Shown here: positions 35,415 through 47,434 of the stretch, one piece after another
How positions within the stretch are numbered: position 1 is the first letter of the stretch
How the letters are laid out: each line of letters opens with the position of its first letter
Assembly (NCBI GenBank): GCA_029204225.1
Contig: CM055107.1
Coordinates: forward strand, 28,485,410 to 28,545,409
Direction: 5' to 3'
Origin: Diphasiastrum complanatum
Taxonomy: Eukaryota; Streptophyta; Lycopodiopsida; Lycopodiales; Lycopodiaceae
DNA length: 60,000 bases
The notes under the pieces: model-generated
What the model was told of the DNA's origin: nothing
What the model saw: only the letters and a program-made list of their open reading frames with translations
Databases searched by the model: none
Translations under genes and position numbers: made by a program

Positions 35415-36183
35415 TGGTATCAGAGCCTACTTGAGTTTACCATGCATTTCTCATCATTAGTATGGAAATTTTTGCATCAATACTGAACTAGAAAGTGACT
35501 AGGCTCATTTTCCTAGCTATCTTGTTCAATCTTGGATCAAAAGAGATCAATAGGGCATTGATTGGGTCTAAACTGGTACTATACGGAATTAGGTGCTCAG
35601 ACACGTGTGAGGAACATCCAATTTCAGTTTGAGAGTCCTCTTTCGTGTTTGATCCTTAAATCTTGCTAGATAGCTTGTTTGAAAGCTAGTGTTGTCTAGT
35701 TTTTGTAACAATCAGTTTCATTCCATTTGGTTGTGCCAATCAAAAGTTATAAGCTTTTGAAGAGGGTTAGGTAGGGCACCTAGGCCTAGGTGGACACATT
35801 TGGTTTGGTCAAGAGATTGCTTGTTTGATCCTAAATCACAGTTGAATGCTTGTCAATCCCATCTATTTGAGATCTAGGCACTATTTTGAGATCTTAGCCA
35901 TTTTGTTTCATACAATATCATTGTATTCGAGTCAAATTCGGATTCTTCGTGTATTTCACATGTGCTAAGAGTGTTTGATCCTAACTTTGCCCATACTCCA
36001 TAATTTGATGTGAAGTAGATCTAGTTTTAGAGAGATTGGTAGAGCTAGTGAGAATCATCTCACAGTTTGTTGCAAGATCTTGCATAGGAGTTGGTAGCAC
36101 ACCATTATTGGATCCTATAGTGAGAGAGTAGCAACATATTTTGTTCACCACTTGTTTGTTTATTTTCACTTTCAATTAATTCA

Positions 36184-37000
36184 ATGGGTTCATCCTTGTT
36201 GGAACCAAGTGACAAATTGAATACTTCCAATTATTCAATATGGAAGTTGAGAATGGAGTTCATCTTGATACTTCAAGATGTGATGGACATTGTTCTTGGC
36301 CTTGAAGAAGAGCCTCGAGTTCTTCAAGAGGTTAAAAAATACTAGAAGAGAGCTAGGATGGCTCTCCACTACATCAAGATGAATGTCTCTAATGAGATAT
36401 TGAGGGAGATTGGTAGTTGCACTACAGCCACAGAAGCTTGGGATTGTCTCAAGACTATCTATGAGGCTAAGAACACCTCTAGGCTCTTCACTCTTAGAAA
36501 TCGAATCTTCCAAAGTAGTCAAAAGAGTGATGAGAGTGCATCTAATTATGTTTTGAGAGTCAAGGATATTCATAGGGAGCTTGCATGCATTGGTGACTCA
36601 ATCAATCAAAGTGAGCTAGTCCAAGTCATTCTCAATGGCTTGAGAAATGAATATGACAACCTTGTCCAATCCTATGCCATTAAGGAGGGGCTACCAAGTT
36701 TGGAGGCCTTTCAAAGTGTGCTTATCTCTGAATAATCAAGACAAGAGTACAAACTCTTGAGGATTGACAAGCTATCACTTAATCCTAATGATGGCAAAGC
36801 TTTATTTGTCAAGGACAAGCACAAAGGGAGGAGCAAGAATCAATATCAACAATCCTCAAGCAAGGACAAAGCCAAAGCCAAAGACAAAGATGATGAGGAA
36901 GATGATTCCTCTAGTGGTTCTATATCTAAGCTCAAGAAGAAGAAGATCAAGTGCTTTTATTGTGGCAAGAAAGGCCATTATGCCACCAATTGATTCAAGA
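36184..37000 (+). pseudogene. Copia gag of third element
   Basis: From ATG 36184 (MGSSLLEPSDKLNTSNYSIW) the frame holds the copia gag domain and then a CCHC knuckle, CFYCGKKGHYATN, whose final Cys codon is gone. Stops interrupt it at 36343-36345 (TAG), 36733-36735 (TAA) and after the knuckle. A Lys/Ser/Asp-rich linker precedes the knuckle. It is similar to the young copia gag but clearly another subfamily. Confidence 0.85.
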
Positions 37001-38582
37001 AGAAGAATCAATTGAGACGGATCTCTTATGGTCTCTAGCTTATCATCCTCTCCTTTCAAAAAGGATGGATTATGGTATATTGATAGTGGAGCTTCTTCAC
37101 ATATGTGTAGCTCCAAGGACTCTTTCTCTTCTATTGCACCTTATGATGGAGCCAAGAAATCAATAATTATAAATGTCCAATTGAAGGAATAGGGAAGATT
37201 CCCTTAAAGCTTGCATCTTTTAAAATTCTTTTTCTTACTAACGTTCTTTTTGTACCTAAGCTTACAAAGAATCGTATTAGTGTTGGCCAATTGCTTATGA
37301 TAATGACCTTGATGTGAAATTCAATTTTGATACTTGTACTATCAAAAAGAATGATGAGATACTTGCACTAGGATCTAGATTTGGAGGCATCTATAAAAGA
37401 AATTGTAATTTCTTGTAATGTTGCTTTTGTGACCAAGCTATCTATGGAGAAGTTATGGCATAGGAAGTTGGGACATCCCAACTACAAATCCATGCTCTCT
37501 ATGATCAAAGAAGCCAAAGCTATTGGCTTGCCAAAGCCATTTTCCAAGGAGATCAAGCCATGTGAGGCTTGTGCTATTTCTAAATCTCACAAGAAGCCAT
37601 TTACAAGATCTTCTATAAGAATAAGCATCTTTTGGATTTGATCCACTCATATGTTCATTTCTCATCATCTATGAGCAAGGGAGGAGCCACTTGTTTTGTA
37701 ACTTTTATTGAAGATTTCACAAGATACACTTGGATATATCTTCTTTCTTCTAAATCTATGGTGTTTGATCATTTTCTTATTTTCAAAACTTATGTTGAGA
37801 AGCAATTCGCTTGAAAGAGTAAAGATTTTAGATGTGATGGAGGTGGAGAGTATATCTCCAATAAATTTCATGACTATTGTGAGCTTAAAGGCATTAGAAG
37901 AGAGTTCTCTTGTGCCTACTCTCCATCTCAAAATGGAGTGGCAGAGAGAAAGAATAGATCCTTATGTAAATGTGTCAAAGCCATAAGGATTGAGGCATCT
38001 TTGCCAAAGACTTTTGGGGAGAAGCCACAAGTTGTGCAAATTATCTTTGCAATAGACTCCCTCATATTGCTCTTGGAGGAAAGTCACCATGTGAGATCTT
38101 ATTTATGAAGAAGCCTAAGGTTGATCACCTTAGAGTTTTGGATGCATATGTTTTGTCCATATTCCCTTGAAAGGAAGAAAGATGATCCTACTTCATGCAA
38201 AGGGATCCTGGTTGGATATTCATCCACCAAGAAGGCCTATAGAGTCTTTATACTCTCTACCTCAAATGTGATTGAGAGTAGAGATGTTATTTTCCATGAA
38301 GAGCAAAAATCCAATTTGGAAGGGGCCGAGATCAAAGCATCTCTAAATGCATCACCAACTGGTGCTATTGAAGACAATTATGATGTGATGGGATCGAAAA
38401 TTAAAGAGGAGTCTCCTCGATTTTTTTCACCAAGAAGATCTATGAGAGAGAGATCCGAGCCCAAGAGGCTCTCATATGTTGATAAAGGCAAGCAAGTGGA
38501 TCTTGATTCCACCAATTATGCCTTCTTTGTTTATCATGAAGAGCCAAAGAATGTTCAAGAGGCACTCAATACCAAGGAGTGA
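37001..38582 (+). pseudogene. Copia protease and integrase of third element
   Basis: Pieces in shifting frames show a protease relic in two frames (the DSGASSHMC-type site near 37080), the pre-integrase WHRKLGHPNYKSM (about 37453), CEACAISKSHKKPF and the core FVTFIEDFTRYTWIYLL. CDGGGEYISNKF then has RSD changed to RCD in front of the catalytic region, and SQNGVAERKNRSL supplies the catalytic Glu. The integrase C-terminal region (KGILVGYSSTKKAYRVF) follows. At least four frameshifts or stops disable it. Confidence 0.85.
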
Positions 38583-39960
38583 TATGATGCCATGAAGCAA
38601 GAGTATGATGCATTGATCACCAACAATACTTGGAAACTTGTGGATTCACCATCCAACAAGCATGTGATTGGATGCAAGTGGGTATTTCGAATCAAATACA
38701 ATCATGATGGCACCATCAACAAGTTCAAGGCAAGACTATGTGCTTAAGGATTTGCTCAAATCCATGGCCTTGACTATGAAGAGACCTTTGCACCTGTTGC
38801 AAAGATGGTGACAGTAGAAATTCTTATCTCTCTTGCTTGTTTTTTCAAATGGAAGGTGTTCCAATTAGATGTATCCAATGTTTTTTTAAATGGTTATCTT
38901 GAGGAGGAGATATATATGGAACAACCTCAAGGATTTATCAAGGATGAGTCCAAAGTGTGCTTGCTCTTCAAAAGTCTTTATGGACTAAATCAAGCACCAA
39001 GATCATGGTATTCAAGACTCAACTCTTTTCTTATCTCCCTAGGATTTGTTCTTAATAACTATGATCCTTCCATGTATCTAAAGTTTGTTGATAGTAATAT
39101 TGTCATTCTTCTAATCTATGTTGATGACATTATTCTTTGTGGAAGTTGTATCAAGCTAGTTGAAGAGACTAAGCTAGCACTTGGAAGTGAGTTTAAAATG
39201 CAAGATCTAGGAGAGATCCATTGCATACTAGGCCTAGAGATTGACTTTCATGAAGATTATATTTTTATGTGTCAATCTAGATATGCTCTTTCTATGCTGA
39301 AAAAATTCCATATGAAAAACTCTAAGAGCATAGATACTAGAGCATATTGTGAAAGATCCTAGAGCAAATTGTGAAAGATCCTAATAAGATCCTTCGAGGA
39401 CATCACACTTTTTAGGAGTCTTATAGGCTCCTTAACTTGGCTTACTATCACTAGGCCCGACTTGAGCTTTTGTATGCCCAAGTTAAGCCAATTTATGCAA
39501 GATCCAAAGATCCATCATTGGAACATGGCCAAGAGAATTCTAACATGTATATCTTCATCTTTAGACTATGGTCTACTCTACAAGAGTGAAGATATATCCA
39601 TTATTGGCTACTCGGATTCGGACTTTGCAAGTGATAAGATGGATCGAAAGTCTATAAGTGCATACACATATTTCTTGGAGGCAATCTAATATCTTGGCTT
39701 TCCAAAAAGCAAGATACTATATCTCTTTCTTCATGTGAGGCCGAGTACAAAGCACTCACCACAACTACCAAAGAGGTGCTTTGGATCAAGAGATTGTTAT
39801 TGGAGCTAAAGTGCATTAAGGAGGATGATCTACCAATGATCAAATGTGACAATATCTCGGCCCAAGCTCTTGCCAATAATCCCATATTTCATGCACATAG
39901 AAGTGGCACACCACTTTGTGAGGGAAAAGCTTATTGGAGGAGAAATATATTTGGAGAATG
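38583..39960 (+). pseudogene. Copia reverse transcriptase and RNase H of third element
   Basis: The RT begins with YDAMKQEYDALITNNTWKL after a stop. It continues with HVIGCKWVFRIKYN, QLDVSNVFLNGYLEEEIYM, SLYGLNQAPRSW and the catalytic IYVDDIIL (about 39115). RNase H follows with GYSDSDFASD, SLSSCEAEYKAL and KCDNISAQ. The end (the ADIFTKPL motif) is lost and replaced by unrelated sequence. Stops and shifts occur near 38580, 38745, 39360 and 39690. Confidence 0.85.
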
Positions 39961-40017
39961 TGTGACCTGCATGGAGATTGCTCTTGCACAAAATCCTACT
40001 CTCTATATATTGAAGTA

Positions 40018-40558
40018 GTGATTATTCCGTCGACGATTTTGGTCTAGGTTACTTGTAGAGCTCTTCTCCTCTTGCTATCACATGGCTTGGGAGCTAGATC
40101 CATGAGGGATCTAGGATTGGTTGGGTGGTTTTGATCCACTTTCTCTCTTGTTGTGTTTTCTTATCCTCATCTTAGGGGTTTTCCCTAGTGGTCTTTACAC
40201 AAGTGGAAGTGACTCATTTTGTTTTTCTCACATTTTTTGGTGAATCTTCTTGTGTAGATGGAGCTATGCAAGTGGATGGATGTTTTCATGATTTTACAGC
40301 AAGTAATGGATTTGGAAAATAAATTTTGTTCGATGACTTTGATGGTCAATTTGATGATCAAGAGGTTGATCTCAAAGGGCTTCAACAAGTCAAAAGGGAA
40401 GTTGGCAATTTAGAGCTAGTCAAGAGCATCAAAGGAGAGTCAATTGGCAAAGATGTTTTGGATATGTTTTTGCAGGTGTTTGAAGACTCGAGTAAGGTCG
40501 AAAGATCAGCAAGAAAGTGTTGTTCAAGTTTACTTTACTTGTTCTTTCTTATGTTTGA
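40018..40558. other. Segment between RNase H relic and 3' LTR of third copia
   Basis: No further pol motif and no match to the first part of the 5' LTR. It may be the post-pol untranslated region plus a rearrangement that removed the outer part of the 3' LTR. Confidence 0.45.
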
Positions 40559-40838
40559 GCTTTTGAGTCTAAGTGTTTACTTGCTTTTTCTCTCTACCCA
40601 AGAGCAATTGATTGTATTCTCTCTCTACCCGAGAGTAGGCCTTTTCCATACTTAGTTTTTTGAAAGGACAACTTCCCATGTGTGTATGTACTTTGGTTTT
40701 GAATAAATGCATGTAATAGTGTGTTTTTGCCTTTGAGAGTGAGATAAAACTTGAATCTCAATCTAATCTTGATCATTGTGCATTCACACGCCTTAGAATA
40801 TCTAAATCACACTTAGTGGACACTCCACACGTGTGAAC
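40559..40838 (+). repeat. Partial 3' LTR of third copia, about 280 bp
   Basis: It aligns with 35137-35405, sharing GAGTCTAAGTGTTTACTTGC, CTACCCGAGAGTAGGCCTT and CACACGTGTGAA. It is followed by the ACTAG target duplication. Confidence 0.8.
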
Positions 40839-41149
40839 ACTAGAAGGTTACATCTCCTCTCTCATGCATCGTATCTTTCATTCTCATTCTATCTTCATAT
40901 TGTGCATAATTTAAAAAATCTTTGGACGCTACAATTTTTTTGTTTCCTATTTCATTTAGAACGTCGACATGCTATTTATGAAGGCTACTTTTTTTCCTGT
41001 CAAAATCCAAGCCCATTGAAATGTGCTTAGATTAGCCCTGTTCAAGCTCATTGATCCCAGCTTGTGTTGTTACATTCATTTGGAAGCACGCAAACTTTTC
41101 AATGTCTTTATTGTAATCCCTTGTGCAAGTTGGCAACATGCCCAATTGT

Positions 41150-41440
41150 GGATGCAAGCCAAGGAGTTTCATTGACCACTTTCACTAAGATGGTCATGAT
41201 CATATAATGTATTTTGGATTCAATAAGTTACTGGTTGGAAAAGCTTATGTTGTAATCTTGTCTGTGCTAAAAAGATTGGGTAAGCACACTTACTATGGCG
41301 AATTTAGAGGTGTCTATGTGGATATGAAACTCTTTTATCAAGTTTGGAGATCATAGGATAGGTGCTTTGGTCAAGGCATTCTTGATGGTTGTCAAGCTTT
41401 TCATGGCTTATTCAATCCATTGGGGAGTCATTATTAGTCG
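41150..41440 (-). pseudogene. Ty3/gypsy RNase H remnant
   Basis: On the minus strand: AMKSLTTIKNALTKAPIL, a stop, then SPNLIKEFHIHIDTSKFAI. This is the RT to RNase H junction of a gypsy element with the first RNase H Asp kept (HID). Frame breaks are frequent. It matches the piece at 34141-34290 across the third copia element. Confidence 0.75.
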
Positions 41441-42000
41441 ATCAATATGATGTGAAAGATTTATCCAAGATTGGCTATGGATATAATTGATCACATACAT
41501 CGAAACTTAGGAAGCTAGAAACTTAAGATTGTAATAATGAAGGACACAATCTCATCTACAACATTCACACACGGTTAATTTTCACTAGCTGGCTTTTAGA
41601 AATAAAAATGTGCAAACTCACATCTCTTTACTCCCAAAATGCCAATAATGGTCATGGATGACAACAAAACACATTACTATATTCTAGCAAAGAAATTTAC
41701 CCCTTAAATGAGAGGCTCTATTATTGACATTCCCACACTATTTAAACTACTTCACATAACTAAAAATCCATGCATTATTTTAAGATTAATCGTAACCCAA
41801 GAGCATATACACCACTCCTCTCTTAATTTTAAAATAATGAAATTCACTTGATCATTTGAAACAGCCTTTTGAAGAAGCATAAAATTGTGATAACTATTGC
41901 ACAATAACTCTTACTCATGAAAGCCTATACTCAAGACACAAAGTTGTGACAACACAAAAACCATTCACCATGAAGGCCTATAATGCAAGTTTTGCATGTG

Positions 42001-42165
42001 CTATATCTCACGTGATAATTTATTTTGATCATCATGAAGAAATAATTCGGTATGGATAATTTGCACATGTGCATGCCTCAACTGCTCTTTCAATTCGGCA
42101 ATAACATTGTCCTTTTGTTCTATTGTCTCTTTTACACGAGCCTCAACTTCAACAAGATCACTTAT
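42001..42165 (-). CDS. CEP131-like terminal exon E (165 bp)
   Basis: Acceptor GGTTCCAG. It has 54 codons in phase 0, from [20 protein letters not shown] through [15 protein letters not shown] to SREI, then TAG. The intron before it is 5.3 kb and contains a gypsy element in the opposite orientation. Confidence 0.75.
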   Translation of the reverse strand: MSDLVEVEARVKETIEQKDNVIAELKEQLRHAHVQIIHTELFLHDDQNKLSREI

Positions 42166-45100
42166 CTGGAACCATTCCACAATAACAGGTTGAGTTTTAA
42201 AAAAAATAGATAATTTGAATTGTAGTAAGTACCTCTTGCAGGTATATTGGAAAAGATTAAATTAAGCCCCTATCAACGTTTTTCAAACTCAAATGCAAAA
42301 TTATACCTACATTGTTGACTTTTCATTAACTTAAACCCATTATCACCAAAGACGAGTAAAATTTAAAAATACTAGAGCAATCTTGTCCTTGGATGAGCTC
42401 TAACCATGCCATATGTCTTCTTGTTGATAGATAAAACAACAATATTAAACTTAACATTGAACTGTGACTATGTGCAAAAGGCCAATCACATGTGTATAAA
42501 ATGACGACCACTACTTTGATGGCAATGTGTCAAAATGGTTTTGTCTAGAACTTTTCAAGTTAGCAAGTGGTCTCTAAAATCCATAAACAAATTCTCGTGA
42601 AGTATGTGATAGAGTTCCACTTTCTTTGACATGATCCTAAGACAAGGTTTTTAAAAGGTAATCCAAAAGCAATTTTCAATATTTTTTTATAGCATGGATG
42701 AGAAAATTACTATTTTTACCTTTTCGTGATTATAGCCAAAAAAATCTTAAACATCAATATTTGCAATTTGTTTTCTCAAAAACACAAGTAGCTTACTCCA
42801 GATGCTCTACAAAGAAAAGGAAAATTATGGAAGTAAAAAAGCAGTTGTGTCAAGGCCCTACACCAACTTAGTTGTAGACAAATTTGACACTTATCTACCA
42901 AGTTGAAACATCAATGTATTGTAGCCACTTAGTATTTTCAGTCTAGTGAAACAAAAAAGGATCAAGTTTGCTAGCCAATGGCAAGAATTGTTACTTTCTT
43001 ATCTTCACCACTTCTCTTACATGTACTTAACAACATGCCATCACAATGTCTCTATGCAGTGTACTTCATATCATCAAAGAGTCATTCTTATAATTGGCAT
43101 TTCTTGCTATTTCAGTATTGGATGTCTGATTACTAAAGCCTACATATCAAATAGGCAAAAGAAGTCTTATCATAAAATCATATTCAAGGCTCAAAAGACC
43201 TTTCAAAAAAATTCTCCTCAATGTTGATCGTGCTAGAATCTTATTGTGAAGTTCCACGATTTTTACTAGTCCTATGCACAAAAGATTATTTTATGCCTTC
43301 TTTTGCTCTTCTATCATTTTTTTCCAAAGCTAGCAAACTTTTGGAGAGTTTAATAATAAAAAAAAAACTACATTTACATTTTTTTTTTTAATTATTGCCA
43401 CATGCACTGAAATCTATTTTAATAGATTTAAACAATTTCAACTTCCATTTGATTGTTGTTGGAGTAGATATTCCTCTAAGTCCACCCGTTGCTCTTCCAT
43501 CACCACCACCCAGCCCTGTGCTTAGTCCTGCCCATAATCCGTCTACCGTGCCTGCCCGTTCGCCTGCTGGTACTTCCCTTTCTGTGCAAGCATGCATGGA
43601 TAGTGTGGAAAAGACTGTCGCAGAGATGCGAGCGATGATGGTAACTGGTGGTTATGGGTCTTCCTCTCGGTATGCTCCACCTTATCCGTCTTCTGCGATT
43701 CGTCCTATATTACCTCCACCCTATCCAAAAGACAAAGATATTAAACCTACCCATTTCGTTGGAAACACTCCCCGACGCAATATTGATATCGTAGATCAGT
43801 GGTTGCATAAGTGGGAAGAGTATTTTGATTTGAAACGGTCCCCAACTGATTGAGGGTTGGCGGGTCCACAAAGCTGCTTATTATTTCACTGATTTTGCTG
43901 ACAGGTGATGGCGCAAGTTGTTAAAGTTCCTCGCATAATATCATCAATTCTCATGTGGTGAAGAAATTTCACTTGGCTACTGTTCCATCTGATTACCGGT
44001 ATACTGTTGAGATGCCAGATCGTAAGGGGACAGAGGTTTGGGATGAAAGAATCTCTCGGGCGTCTTTGTCTATTCAGACGTATACCGAGAAGTTAGATTT
44101 TGAAATTACTAAACTAGCTAAGTTTGATATTGTACTTGGTAAGCAGTGGCATGCAAGTAAGCAGCCCGCTATAGATTTTAGATCACATGTGTATAAGTTC
44201 GGGCATGAGGGTATGTCTCATGTCTTAAAGGGGGAGAGACCATCTGTTGAAGGTCCTCTTGTTACCTATATGCAAATAAAGAGAATGGGGATTCAGTATT
44301 TGTGGTTGTGTTATGTGAATGTTGATTCCAGTTTTGATTCATATGTTGGTAATAATTAGATAAGCACACTCACTAATAAACCACAAGAAGCTTCATTTAC
44401 TTTTGCATCCCCTAGTGCACATGTATTTGCATTACAGTCTAGATGTGACCCAGCAAGTGAGTTGAAGAAGTCCATCCGCATGCAGTTCAAACACGTGCTA
44501 ATTAGTAATATGCCAGAGGGATTGCCGCCTAGTCGGAACGTTGATCATCGTATTGAGCTTGTTCCAGGGGCAAGTCCGGTATGTAGGCCTCCTTATAGGA
44601 TGAGCCTAAAAGAGGAAGAGGAAGTCAGAAAGATGTTGGAGGAGTATCTCAAGCTGGGGTACATCCGTCCGAGTTATTCACCTTTCGCCTCTCCTATTTT
44701 ACTTGTTAAGAGAAAGTATGGTAGTTTCCGGATGTGTGTAGATTACAGCGGATTGAATAAGATCACTGTAAAGCACAGGTATCCGATGCTCAGGATTGAT
44801 GATATACTGGATGCGTTGCAAGGTGCAACCATTTTCAGTGAGATAGATCTCAAAAGTGGATATCATCAAATACGGATTCGAGATGAAGACGTCCAGAAGC
44901 CGGCCTTTCGAACCCATTTCGGTCATTATGAATTTTTGGTTATGCCATTTGGGTTAACCAATGCCCCAACCATGTTCATGATGCTCATGAACGATGTCTT
45001 GCGAGACTATATGGGCAAGTTTGTCGTCAATTTTATTGACGATATATTGGTTTTTAGTAAAGCGGTTGAGGAGCATGAGATTCATCTCAAGACTTGGGCA

Positions 45101-47366
45101 AGTTACAAGCTTCTGTCTTGTATGCCAATGCTCAGAAGACAGAGTTGTGTAAGACTTGTGTCGAGTATTTGGGTCACGTAGTTGAGGGTATTTCGGTTGA
45201 TCCAACCAAGGTGGTTGTGGTTAAGAAGTGGCCGAGGCCTGCCGATATACGCCAATTATAGACTTTCTTAGGCTTTTGTAAGTTCTACCGACGGTTTGTT
45301 AGGAATTATTCCTGGATAGCTGCTCCTTTAACGGACACTGTGGTTCGATGGGATGCTGAAGCTCAGCAACGTTTTGAGAACTTGAAGGAGTCTGGATTGC
45401 AGCGGGATGTAAGAGAGTACCAGCGTTGCACGGCTTGTCAGGTGAACAAGGCCGAGAGAGTGAGTCATCCGGGCTTGCTACATCCACTTGAGATACCCAC
45501 AGGAAGGTGGGAAAGCATCTCTATGGATTTTATTGTTGGGTTACCCAAGACCCAGAATGGATTCAATTCCGTTATGGTAGTGGTAGACAGGTTTTCCAAG
45601 ATGGCTCATTTCATCGCAACGACCAAGAAGGTCACAGCTCCGCAAGTGGCTGAGTTGTTTATTCATAATATTGTCAGGTTACATGGTCTTCCGAAGTCCA
45701 TAGTTTTTGACAGGGATACTAAGTTTACGAAAAATTTCTAGATTGAGGTGTTCGCCAAGCTGGGAACACAGTTGCGGATGAGTAGCTCTGAGCATCCTCA
45801 AACGGATGGTCAGGCGAGCGAGTGAATCAGATCTTGGAAGATATGCTTAGGGCATATGTGAGTCGTACGCAAACAAACTGGGTAAAGCATTTACTGCTAT
45901 TGGAGTTCGCGTACAATGATAAGAGACATGCATCCACTGGATTGAGTCCATTTGAGCTCAATTATGGTTTCAGACCACTGAGTCCTGCAATCATAGGAAT
46001 TCCACATAGGGTACCTAGTGCTGTAGAGTTTTTGGCTCAGATGCAGCAGAAGCTAGAGTTGGCACAAGATAACTTGTCCAAAGTTGTAGCTAGGGCAAAG
46101 AGTTATGCTCGTGAGAACCGTACCTATCAGGAATTTGAGAATGGAGATTGGGTGTATTTACTAGTCCCTTCGAAGTCGAAAGTGCTACACACAGGAAAGT
46201 GCGCCAAGTTATCTCCTAGGTATTGTGGACCATGGTTGATAATTAAGAAGGTGAGCCAAGTAACTTATAAGCTACAGCTATCTGTGGGATGCAAGGTGCA
46301 TCCAGTATTCCATGCTAGCAAACTGAAGAGATGTTTGCACGATGGCGATAGCCTGGTGGAAGGTCTAGTGTCCCTTGAGGAGAAAGACACCACAGGTTAT
46401 GGGCCAGAAAGAATCCTAGATCGAAGGGAGCGACGATTGCGGAATCGTCTCCTTCAAGAGTATCTAGTAACCTGGAAAGGGCATCCATTGTCAGATGCTA
46501 CCTGGGAGACGCGACAGGTGTTGCAAAAATCTTACCCAGAGTTTGTCATCGAGGACCGATGACTTGCCAGAGGAGGGAAGGATTGTTAGAGTCCAGTTAC
46601 GACTCTATCATGACCTCGGCACGGCCGGTTTCCAAAGGGCCTGAGGCCAAGTATTGGCAAGGGCCGGTGACCGAGGAGGACATCTGTCCCAAGTTGGGAC
46701 CGGTGCGTCACGAGCAGTGACCCGGTGTGGTCACCTGACAAGTTGTCAGAGATGTGGTGTGTCTTGACCGTCGGGACCCTAGCCGTCAGTGATGAGATGC
46801 TAGCCGGCAAGTAGTCAGGGTGACCAAGAGGGTCACAGGTCTTTGGCGGGGCACGGGGGTGGTACCCTATGAGTCAGTCAGTATTCACAGGTCACAGGGG
46901 CTAGGCATGCCAAGTGGACTGATCACCCACAGATGGATGCCATGTGCCAGTTGACGGGAATAGCAGGTAAAAGGACTCAAGGAGGGGGTGCCTATGGTTG
47001 GGAGGTTCATTCTACACACCGGCTTCTAGGATTCACGAGCTTGGAGAGACTGGCTTGTGACAGCAATCATCATGCAACACTTAAACTTGACATGGCAAAG
47101 AAAGTGGAGAGCTCTAATGGCACCAATATCATGGAATGATGGTTCTGATGATTCTTGTTCACGTGATTTTAAGATAAGTCTCGATGCTAATACTATACTC
47201 TAATGAGTTGGAGCCAATTTTTTGCTTCAAAAACAATAATAGACTAACTTCATTATGACCTTTATTGCCCACTATCCTTATAGAAAAGTTGGGACACACA
47301 TACGAGGTACTTTAGATAGAGGCAAATGACTAATATTTCTTTCCATAGGATGTTCAGTGGATACAA

Positions 47367-47434
<68 letters not shown>

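Larger units (their letters stand above)
34711..40838 (+). mobile_element. Third Ty1/copia element, 6.1 kb, decayed
   Basis: The 5' LTR begins TGTGAAAAATGCG at 34711 and ends TTCACA at 35414, followed by an initiator tRNA-Met primer site (35415-35426). The 3' LTR copy ends at 40838. ACTAG lies on both sides (34706-34710 and 40839-40843), supporting a single insertion. The body encodes gag, knuckle, protease, integrase, RT and RNase H in order, but with many stops and frameshifts. The last few bases of the 3' LTR (ATTCACA) are shortened and its first 420 bp or so cannot be found. It is clearly older than the copia at 4714-10547. Confidence 0.85.
43460..46960 (+). mobile_element. Ty3/gypsy chromovirus, 5'-truncated, inside an intron antisense to the host gene
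   Basis: In order: gag N-terminal fragment, protease fragment, reverse transcriptase, a deletion of RNase H, integrase and chromodomain, then a polypurine tract and LTR start. The chromodomain and RT sequence place it among plant chromoviruses (Tekay/Del-like by appearance). No 5' LTR or target duplication was found. Confidence 0.82.

Noticed and set aside
47262-47432. Ser-Leu extension of the exon D frame
   Set aside because: It is translation of the intronic microsatellite past the splice donor. The in-phase coiled-coil continuation at 42165 explains the gene better.
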